The notes: generated by a model not told the origin, from the letters alone. A stretch of 64,000 nucleotides of DNA from Limisphaera sp. (GCA_025057755.1 JANWVC010000008.1:62001-126000); one strand, 5' to 3'. Counted from the stretch's first letter, positions 36,036 to 46,600 are shown. Numbers and translations: made by a program.

Positions 36036-38159
36036 TCACCAGAAAACGACGTTTACAGCCACCAAAATTGCAGTGACAACGCTGGCCCAAAACACGGGTT
36101 TTTGGTACCAGGGGCAAGGTCCCTCGTCCGGCATCGTGGTCAGCCCCATGACCAGGTTGCGCAGTTCGGACTCCGGCTTCGGACGTGTAACCAGGCTCAC
36201 CAGAACCGTGACCATGATGCCGATGACTAGAGACCACCATGCGCTATACATGTTAATGGCCATGGGCTTGGCCTTTTCCGAACGCGCAATGACGCGCGCA
36301 TGGTCGGGATTAAAGGCTGCCGGGGCAAACGTTTGCTCTATTGTTTGCACACGAACGGTCACCCCAGGTCGCAACTGCAGGGGCAAGCCTTCGACCCCAA
36401 ACTTGGCCGCATGCTCGGTTCCGGCCATGACCACTGCCGGGGCCAATAATTGCAGCGGACGCCGACCCTGCGGTTCCTCAATGAAACCGGGAATGTCCAG
36501 TGGATCATCTGCGTTCCGGTCTTGCGGCACTGGCACGTTCACCAATGTCAGTTCCCCACGTTCTACAATGACACGTTGCCATCGGCCGTCGGAATCCTGC
36601 TCCACACGAACCACAGAACCGGGGGCCAAGGTGGCCTTGGGTTGCGGGCGCCATCCCTCCGGAAACGTGTGGACGTACGCCCACATGGCAATGGATGCCA
36701 AAATGGCTGCTAAAAAGCCCCAAAAACCGCCGGCCGGCGTTGCCCGCTTCCAAAGCATGCCCATCAGAATCACCGCAAACAGCGGCACAATGAAAAAGAA
36801 GACCAACACTTGAAGATATTCCAGAATGTTGGAGAAAAGAAACAACAAGTAAGCAGTGCCGATCGAAAGCAGGATGCCCCCGATAGACGACCACCGGCCC
36901 ATCATGACATAGTGATGGTCCTCCGCATTGCGACGCAGCAACGGTTGGTATACATCGTACGTCCACACAGTGGCAAAGGCACTGATATTGCCCGCCATGC
37001 CGGACATAAATCCGGCGATCATGGCCGTAACCCCAAGACCAAGTAACCCAGGGCCCAGATACTGGCTCATGAGCAAGGGAAGCACATCATTGTAGGTGCG
37101 ATGGGTGATACCCGCTCTGGGATCGCTCTCCGGCACAAGGACCATGGGTGTTCCATCGGGATTCGTTAGGACAGCCAAGCCCAGCAATCCCGGCACCGTC
37201 ACAATGAGCGGGACCATCATCTTCAAGAAGGCCCCAATGATGGTACCGTTCTGCGCCGAACGAAGGTCCTTGGCTACGATCACCCGCTGCACCTGGAGAA
37301 AGTCCGTGCACCAGTAACCGAAACTGACCGCCAGACCCAGCCCGAAAACCATGCCAAACCAGTCGATGCCCATGGGATTGGAGTCAAAGCTGCCGAGATT
37401 CCGCCAAAGGCTGGTAAAATCAGCGTTTTGCACTGTGGGATGAATAATCGGTGCATGTTCCTGAATTTTCTCCATCATGCCGCGCCAGCCGCCGGCATGG
37501 ATCAGACCCAGGATCGGAATCAGTAAGGAGCCAGCCCAGATCAAAAAGAACTGGAGTACCTCATTGAAAACCGCTGAAAGCAATCCGCCCAGCGCCACAT
37601 AAATTGCCACGGTCAGAGACGAAACCCAGATGCTCAGGTCCATGTCCCATCCCAAAAGCAAATGCAGGATCTTGGCCATGGCAAACATACTGGCACCGCT
37701 CACACAGATCGTCAGAAAGCTGAAGGTAATGCCTGCTAAAGCCCGCGCAGGCTCGCCATACCGTAACTTCAAATAACCGGGCACAGAATGTGTGCGGCAG
37801 ATGTAATAAAACGGCATCATGACGATGGCTAGGAACAGGATTGCAGGAATCGCTCCGATGAAGTACGCGTGCGCACCCAGCATGCCATACTGATACGCCA
37901 TGGCGCTCCAGCCCATCGTTTCCAGCGAACTGAGATTCGCAGATATGAAGCTCAGACCCGCGATCCACGCGGTCATTTTGCGGCCGGCCAGGAAAAAATC
38001 TTCGCCCGTGTGCGTGAATCGCTTGAGGTAAAACCCAATGGCCAGTACAACGACGAAATACAGACCAATAATGATTAGGTCAACAAACCCCAAACGCAAC
38101 AAACTCCCCGGGCTGCTGCCCGAGGCCATGGCGAGGACAAAGGGTGAATCGGCTGTCAT
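36036..38159 (-). CDS. Sodium:solute symporter with large inserted C-terminal loop
   Basis: 707 residues from the ATG at 38159; a TTG at 38276 would add a hydrophobic leader. SSS marks: GLYFVVVLAIGFYLKRF, EDFFLAGRKMTAWIAGLSFI, SANLSSLETMGWSAMAYQYG, GGLLSAVFNEVLQFFLIW, FGYWCTDFLQVQRV and IAGFMSGMAGNISAF. Between the late helices, residues ~499-635 form a soluble, beta-rich insertion (KATLAPGSVVRVEQ, RGELTLVNVPVP, LRPGVTVRVQT) that usual family members lack or have much shorter. It then resumes at SEKAKPMAINMYSAWWSLV. Followed at four bases by a small membrane protein. Substrate unknown. Confidence 0.85.
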   Translation of the reverse strand: MTADSPFVLAMASGSSPGSLLRLGFVDLIIIGLYFVVVLAIGFYLKRFTHTGEDFFLAGRKMTAWIAGLSFISANLSSLETMGWSAMAYQYGMLGAHAYFIGAIPAILFLAIVMMPFYYICRTHSVPGYLKLRYGEPARALAGITFSFLTICVSGASMFAMAKILHLLLGWDMDLSIWVSSLTVAIYVALGGLLSAVFNEVLQFFLIWAGSLLIPILGLIHAGGWRGMMEKIQEHAPIIHPTVQNADFTSLWRNLGSFDSNPMGIDWFGMVFGLGLAVSFGYWCTDFLQVQRVIVAKDLRSAQNGTIIGAFLKMMVPLIVTVPGLLGLAVLTNPDGTPMVLVPESDPRAGITHRTYNDVLPLLMSQYLGPGLLGLGVTAMIAGFMSGMAGNISAFATVWTYDVYQPLLRRNAEDHHYVMMGRWSSIGGILLSIGTAYLLFLFSNILEYLQVLVFFFIVPLFAVILMGMLWKRATPAGGFWGFLAAILASIAMWAYVHTFPEGWRPQPKATLAPGSVVRVEQDSDGRWQRVIVERGELTLVNVPVPQDRNADDPLDIPGFIEEPQGRRPLQLLAPAVVMAGTEHAAKFGVEGLPLQLRPGVTVRVQTIEQTFAPAAFNPDHARVIARSEKAKPMAINMYSAWWSLVIGIMVTVLVSLVTRPKPESELRNLVMGLTTMPDEGPCPWYQKPVFWASVVTAILVAVNVVFW

Positions 38160-39003
38160 CGAAATTCTACCTACGTGCATCCAGACGTTCGACTGCGTCA
38201 GGACCGCGTGCGATGTGACACCCAGCGTCGCAAGGATTGCCACATGCAGCGCGGTTTTAACCAGCACCGCCTGCAATACGCCTAACCTAGTGGAAAACCC
38301 AGAACTGCTTCAATGAAAAATCCCACGGTGCTCGGCCTCATCATGTTCTCGAGTGACGTAGGGATTAAACCCGATCCTAATTGGCCAAATGCAAGCTTGG
38401 CCCAATGTGTTAGGCGGCCCTCCCATTGTCTGCCAGCCAAGCATTCTAAGATCCGGTCGAGGGCTTGATTCCCGGCCCAACGCTGGTCTCACCCATCAAA
38501 GCTGCTGAATTTCATTGGTCAAGGTGCGGCCAAGATTTCGGGCGGGTCAAGGTGGCCACGCTGAAGGATGGCCGGCGCACCCAATCGTGGAAAGAGATCG
38601 AGAACACGACGGCAAAAAGGAAAGGTCCTAATTCCGACAAGGTTTCCAACCCGAGGTCTCCGCTGCACTAGGCATGCCATGGGTGCGTTGCCGGCAAGTA
38701 GGTTTTCTTGGACTGACAGGGTATGATCATTGGCGGGCTTGCGGGAGCAGGACCCGTTTGAAAGGGGAGGCTCATCAAGCGGTGAGTCGGGATTTGTACG
38801 GAACCCGATCCGCGCATACAACGCCAATAAGTTTGAGCAGCTTCCCGGTCGATTGCGGATCTTGGGATTGCCGAGGTCTGCAAACGAAGGGCGGCGAAAT
38901 AGAAAGCTTGAAAGGGGAATGGGCTGCCCGCGAAGGACGCTGCGTCGCTGTTGTCTCTTCAGCAGACTTTGCCTCTGGCCCAAGAGACGCTACGTTCGGG
39001 CAC
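38160..39003. other. Divergent intergenic region without recognised gene
   Basis: About 840 bases. The plus-strand frame that leads into the YmdB-type gene is open from 38674, but its translation before 39004 matches no YmdB homologue. Promoters for both flanking genes should lie here. No RNA gene recognised. Confidence 0.4.
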
Positions 39004-39825
39004 GTGAGGTTGTTGTTTATCGGCGACGTAGTGGGCCGACCCGGTCGGGAGGCCGTGCGAATTCTGCTGCCCCGCTTGCGGCAGGAACTGGATGTGGCTT
39101 ATGTGGTGGCCAACGGCGAAAACAGCGCCGGAGGTGCGGGGATTACACTGAGAACCGCTGCGGAGCTTTTCTCGGCGGGTGTAGACGTGATCACCACAGG
39201 CGATCACGTCTGGGACCAGAGAGAAGCCGCTCAACTGCTCGAACAACATCCGCGAGTCTTGCGACCGATTAACTATCCTCCCGGTGTCCCCGGTCGTGGC
39301 AGTTGCATAGTTTTTAAAGACGGTCTACCTCCACTGGCTGTCATCAATGCGCAGGGCCGCACCTTCATGCCAGTGCTGGAGAATCCGTTCTTGGTCGTTC
39401 CTGCCGAGGTCGAGCGGCTACGTCGCGAGACACGGGTCATCCTCATCGACTTCCACGCAGAGGCTACTTCGGAAAAGATTGCCTTCGGGCGGTTGCTGGA
39501 CGGCCAGGTCAGTGCCGTGTTGGGCACTCACACGCATGTACCCACAGCCGACGAACAAATCTTCCCTGGAGGGACAGCATATCTGACGGACGCGGGTTTC
39601 ACGGGGCCACAGGAGAGTGTGTTGGGTCGGGAAATCAGCGCAGTGATCCGCAGGTTCCAGACTCAGTGTCCCCAGCGATTTGAGGTGGCCCGGGAGCGCG
39701 TCATGCTCCTGGGGGCTCTTCTTGAGGTAGATCCTACCTCGGGCCGTGCGTTGTGGATTCGCCGTGTGGCTGAATCTGTTCCAGCGGACCTTTCACCTGC
39801 CGACGCAGCTCCATCCGAACCTTGA
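39004..39825 (+). CDS. ymdB: YmdB family metallophosphoesterase
   Basis: 273 residues from a GTG at 39004; this start puts RLLFIGDVVGRPGR at the N-terminus as in the family, although the frame is open further upstream. Dinuclear-metal motifs in order: FIGDVVG, VVANGENSAGG, TGDHVWDQ, VILIDFHAEATSEK and LGTHTHVPTADE, then YLTDAGFTGP. In Bacillus, YmdB hydrolyses 2',3'-cyclic nucleotides and affects biofilm and RNA decay; the gene often lies near rny in Firmicutes but not here. Full length. The C-terminal tail is rich in Ala/Pro and probably disordered. Confidence 0.9.
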   Translation: MRLLFIGDVVGRPGREAVRILLPRLRQELDVAYVVANGENSAGGAGITLRTAAELFSAGVDVITTGDHVWDQREAAQLLEQHPRVLRPINYPPGVPGRGSCIVFKDGLPPLAVINAQGRTFMPVLENPFLVVPAEVERLRRETRVILIDFHAEATSEKIAFGRLLDGQVSAVLGTHTHVPTADEQIFPGGTAYLTDAGFTGPQESVLGREISAVIRRFQTQCPQRFEVARERVMLLGALLEVDPTSGRALWIRRVAESVPADLSPADAAPSEP

Positions 39826-39952
39826 ATTCCTGGCCACCGGACCACACGCCGTCGAAACCCACCAACATCCGAGGCAACTCTCTCTGCATCCTCAGGCCGA
39901 TGAGTCGCTTCGTAACATCCGTCGTCAGCCTGGGCCAGCCTCTCAAGGACGG

Positions 39953-40543
39953 TTACCCAACTGCCACGGCATATTCTTCGTCGGTGACCAAATGAATTCC
40001 CAACAAGACGTAATCGTGGGGCCGGAATCGCATGTCGCGCAAATAGCCGGGAATGCGGGCCAGCTCTTCAAACCCAAGCTGGAACAAAGCGCGAATGGCT
40101 ACTTGCCGTTCACCGTTAAATTCAGCTTCCAAGCGCTCCAAGCCACAATGCGGTGCAATCGCTAACAATTCTTTGACCAACAACTTGGCTACATCAATGC
40201 CCCGATAATGTGGGTGCGTTAGGACGGTCACTTTCCCAATATGCCGTTTCCAACCGCCTGTGCGTTGATGCAACGTGGCCTCTCCAATGATTCGATCATT
40301 GTGAACCATCACCAGCGTGAGATTCTCGTCCGGCTTGGACTGCCGACACCACCGCCGAATCAGGCGGAGAGTCAGTCGGGGTTTAATGAACAGCCGTTCT
40401 TCTTCAGGCACTGCCTTCAGAAACTCATAAAATCGATCGGCATCCTCTGATTCCAGGAGACGGACCGTGCAAATCTTGCCGTCACGAAGCCGTACCGGAG
40501 TCGGGTAGCGGGCCACTGCAAATTCCAAGCACATAGCTATCAT
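39953..40543 (-). CDS. GNAT family N-acetyltransferase
   Basis: 196 residues; ATG at 40543 with a second ATG three codons in, neither with a clear ribosome site. GNAT layout: VRLLESEDADRFYEFL, LVMVHNDRIIGEATLHQR, VLTHPHYRGIDVAKLLVKELL (acetyl-CoA loop; the usual QxxGxG is weakened to HYRGID), LERLEAEFNGERQVAIRALFQLGFEE. Substrate unknown; such stand-alone GNATs modify small molecules or proteins. Convergent with the YmdB-type gene. Confidence 0.8.
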   Translation of the reverse strand: MIAMCLEFAVARYPTPVRLRDGKICTVRLLESEDADRFYEFLKAVPEEERLFIKPRLTLRLIRRWCRQSKPDENLTLVMVHNDRIIGEATLHQRTGGWKRHIGKVTVLTHPHYRGIDVAKLLVKELLAIAPHCGLERLEAEFNGERQVAIRALFQLGFEELARIPGYLRDMRFRPHDYVLLGIHLVTDEEYAVAVG

Positions 40544-41202
40544 TCATGTAGCTGAACGAATCAATGCTGTCAAACAGATACGCTTAACATGGATTGTCCT
40601 GGCAACTGTATGGCCTTGCTTGCGCATGATCTGGCATTGGGAGAGAGGGCGTGCCTCATGATTCCAGCGTGAACTGTGCCGCGCATAAACCACGGCTGCT
40701 AAATCGATCTGAGTTGGATTGCTGCACTGATTCATAAAGATCGTCGAGGCTACCATGCCCGCTGAGAGGTGAATCAGGTCAGGGGTCTGGTGGTTGGGTT
40801 GAGGCTCGGAATCGGCATGGCGGCCGGCTCGTGTGGGAAGGATTGCCCGGGGGCGGCCCTGACAAATGGCTCGGGAACCGGTCCGTTCACGGCCTTATGT
40901 CGCGGACTATTCAGCAGCCGTGTGGGCCGTGAGAGAGCGGGCTCGGCACTGCCCCGCCTGTCTGGCCCAGCCACGAAAGGCTGGCACAAGCAAGAGTCTG
41001 GTTCGAGTCAATCTGTGTTAGTTCGGTGGGATCCTTTGCATCGCAGGTCAGACTGGACGTTCGAATTTGGTGGCAGCCTTCTGACCTCAGGTGTTTGTGT
41101 AGCGCTGGGGGTAAGCCAACGCTGGTTGTGTTTCTTGCCGCTCATAGGCATGGCGAAAAAATTGTAACTTTATGATCTCATGCGGATCAGACACCTCAGG
41201 TT
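40544..41202. other. Intergenic region without recognised gene
   Basis: About 660 bases upstream of the sulfur operon. An open frame at 40769-41167 is glycine- and arginine-rich with no family signal and is not called. TATGAT at 41171-41176 could be a -10 hexamer for the operon, without a clear -35. Confidence 0.4.
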
Positions 41203-42483
41203 ATGAGGGAGCTGTTGATTCTGGGCGCAGGCACCGCTGGCACGATGGTGGCCAACCGGTTGCGCCGCCGGTTGAGCCCGGCGGAGTGGCGCATTCGGGT
41301 GGTGGACAGCGAGCTGCGTCATTTTTATCAACCTGGTTTTCTATTTCTCCCGTTCGGAATTTACAGGCCCAATCAGGTGGTTCGACCCAAGCGCCGGCTT
41401 ATAGCTGCAGGCGTGGAGGTTTGGGAAGCAGCAGCCGAGAGAATCGATCCGGAGCATCGGCGCGTGCATTTGGCGACAGGGCAGGAGCTGCCCTATGACA
41501 TCCTCATCCTCGCGACGGGGACCCAACCGCGACCGGACCAGGTGGAAGGAATGTTGGGAGATGACTGGGGTCATCGGGTATTCGAATTCTATACGTATGA
41601 GGGCGCCGTTCGGTTGGCTGAACGTTTAAGGAACTGGGCCGGGGGCCGGTTGGTGGTGCACATTAGTGAAATGCCCATCAAATGCCCAGTTGCACCTTTG
41701 GAGTTTGCTTTTCTCGCTGACTGGTGGCTGCGCAGACGAGGGTTGCGCGACCGAGTTGAGCTGATTTATGTCACGCCCTTGTCGGGTGCTTTCACGAAGC
41801 CGGTTGCATCCCGGGTATTGACTGACTTGTTGGACCACAAGCGGATTCAGGTGGTCACTGATTTTGCTGTCGCACGCGTTGATAATGAGCGGCATGCCCT
41901 GATTGGCTGGGATGGCCGAGAAGTGCCCTACGATTTATTGGTGACCGTTCCGCCCAACCTGGGGGCTGCGGTCATCGAGCTATCCGGATTGGGCGACGAA
42001 ATGAACTACGTCCCCACCGATCGCCACACATTGCAGGCGCAAGGACACTCCAACATCTTCGTGTTGGGCGATGCCACGGATTTACCCACGTCCAAGGCCG
42101 GCTCCGTGGCCCATTTTGAGGCGGAGGTCCTGACGGAGAATATCTTGGCGCAGATCCGAGGCAACCCGTTTCCTGCCCGCTTCGACGGGCACGCCAACTG
42201 TTTTGTGGAGACCGGCTTCGGCAAGGCCATCCTGCTGGATTTCAATTACCGCTTGGAGCCTGTTCCTGGCCGGTTCCCGTTGCCGTGGCTTGGTCCGATG
42301 ACACTCTTGGGCGAGTCACGACTTAACCATTGGGGTAAACTGGCCTTTGAATGGGTGTATTGGCACTGGTTGCTGCCGGGTCGTTCCATCCCGTTTGTGC
42401 GAGCCGAGCTTTCCATGGCTGGCAAAGTCATTCCTGCAGGCGTGTGGACGCCCGAAACAGCCTCTTCGATGTCAAAACGCTAG
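41203..42483 (+). CDS. Sulfide:quinone oxidoreductase-like FAD protein
   Basis: 426 residues. FAD-binding motif LLILGAGTAGTMVANRL at the start, ATG motif LILATGTQPRPDQ (102-113), second nucleotide-binding region, and NIFVLGDATDLPTSKAGSVAHFEAEV. It has only two cysteines, Cys161 in MPIKCPVAPLEFAF and Cys333 in ANCFVETGFGKA; these match the two redox-active cysteines of sulfide:quinone oxidoreductases that hold the growing polysulfide. C-terminal amphipathic helices (KLAFEWVYWHWLLPG) would anchor it to the membrane. It should pass electrons from sulfide or persulfide to the quinone pool. First gene of a three-gene sulfur operon with DsrC- and DsrE-like partners. Confidence 0.85.
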   Translation: MRELLILGAGTAGTMVANRLRRRLSPAEWRIRVVDSELRHFYQPGFLFLPFGIYRPNQVVRPKRRLIAAGVEVWEAAAERIDPEHRRVHLATGQELPYDILILATGTQPRPDQVEGMLGDDWGHRVFEFYTYEGAVRLAERLRNWAGGRLVVHISEMPIKCPVAPLEFAFLADWWLRRRGLRDRVELIYVTPLSGAFTKPVASRVLTDLLDHKRIQVVTDFAVARVDNERHALIGWDGREVPYDLLVTVPPNLGAAVIELSGLGDEMNYVPTDRHTLQAQGHSNIFVLGDATDLPTSKAGSVAHFEAEVLTENILAQIRGNPFPARFDGHANCFVETGFGKAILLDFNYRLEPVPGRFPLPWLGPMTLLGESRLNHWGKLAFEWVYWHWLLPGRSIPFVRAELSMAGKVIPAGVWTPETASSMSKR

Positions 42484-42518
42484 ATGTGGTTCATTGTCTG
42501 AAGCGAGGAGAAGTTGCT

Positions 42519-42833
42519 ATGCCCGAAAAAATCATCGCAGGCCAAACGGTCACCGTGGATGAGGAGGGGTACCTGCAAAATCCAGCTCAATGGAACCGTG
42601 ACATAGCCCAGGAGATCGCGTCTGAAATGGGAATCCAGTTGACCGATGCCCACTGGAAGGTAATTGAGTTCCTCCGGCGCGATTATCAGGAACGTGGGGC
42701 AGTGCCCGGTATGCGACGACTGAATAAGGTGGCCGGCATCGCCATTAAAGACCTTTATACGTTGTTCCCGGATGGCCCCATCAAGAAAGCTGCTCGAATT
42801 GCTGGATGTCCAAAACCAACCAGTTGCGTGTGA
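42519..42833 (+). CDS. DsrC/TusE family sulfur-carrier protein with unusual cysteine pair
   Basis: 104 residues; GAGGAG lies eight bases ahead of the ATG. Family marks: VDEEGYLQNPAQWNRDIA, EIASEMGI, LTDAHWKVIEFLRRDYQE, GMRRLNKVAG and LYTLFPDGPIKKAARIAG. The flexible arm ends CPKPTSCV. The penultimate Cys103 is the conserved sulfur-carrying residue. The second DsrC cysteine normally 11 residues earlier is Ala92 here; instead Cys97 replaces the usual leucine of LPKP, six residues before Cys103. So this is neither classical DsrC nor plain TusE. It likely receives sulfane sulfur from, or gives it to, its operon partners. Confidence 0.88.
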   Translation: MPEKIIAGQTVTVDEEGYLQNPAQWNRDIAQEIASEMGIQLTDAHWKVIEFLRRDYQERGAVPGMRRLNKVAGIAIKDLYTLFPDGPIKKAARIAGCPKPTSCV

Positions 42834-42857
42834 CTTTCGGGGAAAGGAGGCGCTACC

Positions 42858-43358
42858 ATGAACGATGTTGCGCAACGACCTCGGAAGGTCTCCATCATTG
42901 TGTCCCGCGGCACGTTGGATGGTGTGTATCCAGGATTGATCTTGGCAAACGGCGCACGCTTGGAAGGAATCGAAGCCAATTTGTTCTTCACTTTCTTCGG
43001 TCTTTATGCAGTCTTAAAGCGGTTTCAAGACAAACTGCGCATCGCAACGGTTGGCAATCCCGCGCTTCGCGTGCCGCATGCCAAAGGTTTTCCTCTGCCG
43101 ACCCTGCTGGGCGCCGTGCCAGGGATGTCGGCACTCGCCACTGCGATAATGAAGAAGGAAATGGAAAAGCTGGACATCCCTCCCGTCTCGGAATTCCTGC
43201 AGATGATTCACGACGCCGGCGGACACATATTCGCGTGCAAGGCCACCGTGGACATGTTCCATCTGCAACCGGACGATTTTTGCCCCGAGGTGGAAAAGGT
43301 CTTGACGGTTGGTGAGTTCTACGAGCGCTCCGTAGGAGCTCAGATCATATTTACCTGA
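42858..43358 (+). CDS. DsrE/DsrF-like (DsrE2-type) sulfur-trafficking protein
   Basis: 166 residues with an excellent AAAGGAGG ribosome site. DsrE2-type layout: KVSIIVSRGTLDGVYPGLILANGA, NLFFTFFGLYAV with hydrophobic segment, and HIFACKATVDMF, whose Cys127 is the expected persulfide carrier; Cys142 follows in DDFCPEVEKV. DsrE-like proteins mobilise sulfane sulfur to DsrC/TusA-type carriers. It follows the DsrC-like gene by 24 bases and should share its transcript. No dsrAB, hdr-like or sox genes are in the window, so the end use of the sulfur is unknown. Confidence 0.85.
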   Translation: MNDVAQRPRKVSIIVSRGTLDGVYPGLILANGARLEGIEANLFFTFFGLYAVLKRFQDKLRIATVGNPALRVPHAKGFPLPTLLGAVPGMSALATAIMKKEMEKLDIPPVSEFLQMIHDAGGHIFACKATVDMFHLQPDDFCPEVEKVLTVGEFYERSVGAQIIFT

Positions 43359-43683
43359 ATCGAGCCGTTTGCCAGGTACGGTCCACGCCGGTTCGACAGA
43401 ATTTACGCAACCTTTCCGCCGAGGCGCTGTGGCAAGGGGGATGAGACAACCCTTGGCCCGGAGGGGCGAATCCAAATGCGGCGCGCCAAAGCTTGCATGG
43501 CCAGAGACCGCAGAGAAGTGCTTCGGACAACCAAATCTGATCGCCCTGGTGGGACGTGGGAACCTTTATGTCGTGGCGCGTCCTAAGTCATCGGGTCCTT
43601 CTGACGTACGTTGTGAAGGGAAACTCCGTCATTTGAGGCCATCTCCCGCAGTTCTTTACAAACATTTCCATCTTGACGGATCC
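43359..43683. other. Convergent intergenic region
   Basis: About 325 bases between the DsrE-like gene and the end of the lamin-tail/CotH gene. No clear terminator hairpin with T tract and no gene recognised. Confidence 0.4.
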
Positions 43684-46600
43684 TCAACGCGGCCATACTA
43701 TGACCAGACGGTAGTATCGCTGGTCCGAGCGATCCGTTTCGTCCCAATAAACCACGGGACTATCTCCACTCGAGGCTGTGACAGATCGGAGGATCTCCCA
43801 CGGCCCGCTCAAGGAAGCGGCCGTGAGTAAATAATATTTCCGACCTACACGAGCCTGAAACAGGATCTCCAGCAGATCCGGTCTGCGCATGTGTACTTCC
43901 AGACGAAACCGGCTGGCCGCATCTCCCGGATGCGTCCCGGCGATATACTCCTGAATGTTCGTCATTCCGTCGCCGTCGCGGTCGCCGTCTGGACCTTCTG
44001 CCCCATCGGAACGCGTCGGATCGAGCCCGCAAGAGCGTTCCCATTCATCAGGGAGACCATCGCGATCAGCATCTAGGCCAGCTTGAGTGGCATTCAATTG
44101 ACCCGGAGTCGGAAGGCCTACCTCCCATGAAGAAGGGTCGTTGCCGAACAACATGGGATGCCTCTTTTGCAAAGAGCGGCCGGTCCCGGCCGCGCCGGTG
44201 GGCCAGGGAGGCTCAGGCGCATATCTAACCTCATCGACCAAGAGGTAAGGCACGTAGCCAATGTATGGATTCGGAACAGTCTGAGGTGCATCCGGACGGC
44301 ACAACACCAAACGTTCGCCCTCGTTGGCCAAACGTCTAGGCACCGGACCCACCAGGCTTATATCAGGTGACAAATTGTATCTTTGCCGAAAGAGGGCTGT
44401 GGAAACCGGATCAGACTGAGGATTAAACGGGACCAAGAGAAGGAAACCGCGGGGCGGAATCATAATCCCGGGTGGAAACTGAAAATCCACTCCCTCGAGA
44501 CGCCAGGTGTTGGTGGGAAAGTGCGGATCATAGAGCGGGACCGGTTGCCCCGTAACATTGTGGAGCTCTACGTACTCATGGAGGAAATCTGTATAAGGTG
44601 GAGTGGAAGGCGGTTCGAACATAATCTCGTGGATCACCACCGGACCCACAAGAGGACCTGCATTTGGCGCACCAGGTGTATTCAGTGACTGCGGCACCAC
44701 ATGTTCTCGCCCCAAACTGTCCGCATGCCGACCAAAGCTGACAGCCGGAGCAGCGGCTCCGAAAGTAAAGCCGTGTGCATAACCGGTTAGCCGGGCGCCG
44801 TCTGCGGCGAACAACCAGACTTCCTCGCCCAAAGAGCTGAGGTTGAACGCATTGGGGCCAACGCCGAACGCAGAAGCATCCACCACGAGATATCCTAGCG
44901 GCGGTATCACGGTGCCATGGGGAAACACATACTTTCGCGGTTCCTTCCGTTGATCACTAAGAAACCAGCCGCTGATATCCGCAGGTGTAAGTCCGGCATT
45001 GTGCAACTCAACCCAGTCCGCCAACGGGGGGTCCGTATGGGTCAAGACCTCGTTGATCACAACGGCCGGAAATGGGAGTGGGGCAGGATCCGGTCCGCCC
45101 GGCGACCCTCCGAAGGCGGCACTGGGGCGCCAATTGGTGGGCGACTGAGACACGACGCTTTCCGTTACAGGAACCAGCGAAAAGCCCAGCCCATCGGTGG
45201 TTTGATACCAACCGTCTTCATACTTTACCTCCCAGACTGGTTCGCCCAATGGTCCCTCGAGGGTTAGGCGTTCGCCTTCGTTCGCCAAGGCGCCCTCGTA
45301 TGGGCCAGCCACCAAAGTCGTGCCGGGATAACGCTGAAGAAAAGCCGACCGGTTCCGAACGAGAACAAGATACTGGCCTGGGGCCAACGTCGCAGGCGCG
45401 TTGGTTGGACTGAATACGAAGCGGATGCCTGCGGTGAATCGGAACCCGGCCAAGGATAAAGGGCGCAACCCTGTATTCTTAAGCTCCAGGTATTCAAATT
45501 CTTGTGGGTCAAGGCCGGAAGCATCCGCCGGAGGATGATACATCAGCTCGGTCAGCATCAGCGAGGGCGTTTCGATCATGTACGTTGCTCGGACGGGACC
45601 CGACCAGGGGCTGGAAATGGGCGGATTGCGCGACCCCGTTAGGTTCCGATGTTGGGGGTTGTAGTTGCGGGCCACGATACAAACGTTGCTCTGCAAGGTC
45701 AGAGAGATTTCTCCAGATCCAACGAAAGCGTGGGGCAAAATGGCGCCTCCGGGCATTCGCGGATCTACTCCGTCGAGGGTGTAGTAGGTCACGGTCCCGG
45801 GCGGTGTTGCACCCGTTCGCAAGCGCACAACGGTTCCCGGCGGAACCACACCGGGAGCGCGGTCCAACTCTGGGCTGTTTAGGAAATTGGTGTCCAGAAA
45901 GTGGACGCGATCCGATAACCACCGTTTGAGAAAGGCAACCTCACCCGCGTAGGATCCGGTAAATACATGCGAATAACCCGCCGAGCTGACCGATCCCGAT
46001 CGGGGACGCGAGTCGGGCCAGCGTTGGATGTGACGGGAATGAACTGGAATAATCTGGGTTGCCAGTTCATCCACTGACTGGAACAGGTTTGTCGTCTGAA
46101 ACGGGCCTCGGCGGAGGGTTTGCCAGCGATCAATCCAGGCTTGCCAAAAGTCCGGATCCCGAAACAGGCGACGATACCAACCGTTGGGAAACACATTGGC
46201 GTTGTTAAAGAAGTCTGTGCCGTAATCCGATCCTCCACCCAATCCGGCTGAGCCCATCCAGGAGCGCGGGTTGAAAGCGCGCAGATCCCCGTCTGCCGAG
46301 GTGCCCATGGCACGATCAAAGTCCCATAAAGGTCCCATCTCCATCGGTTTTTCGCGGTCTTTGAAGAAGTATGCGCTCAGACGCAGAGCATCCACGTTTA
46401 ACGCCAGCACATTCAGAATGTGGTGATCGATCCAGGAGGCCACGTCGATCCACGCGGCGTAGCCGGAAACAGGATTGGTCCAGTGGGTACCGGTCAGGGC
46501 GGCACCAAAGCCGAGCAGGTAGTTTTGGATGTATTGGGCCTGAGCAGCTCGGGCAGCGGTTGCCATCTCCAGACCGGGTGGATCTACATACACGATACTG

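Noticed and set aside
38674-39003. N-terminal extension of the YmdB-type protein from an ATG at 38674
   Set aside because: The extra 110 residues are unlike any YmdB N-terminus, which begins at the RLLFIGD strand; the GTG at 39004 fits the family.
40769-41167. 132-codon open frame upstream of the sulfur operon
   Set aside because: Composition is unlike neighbouring genes, no family motif, and no ribosome site.
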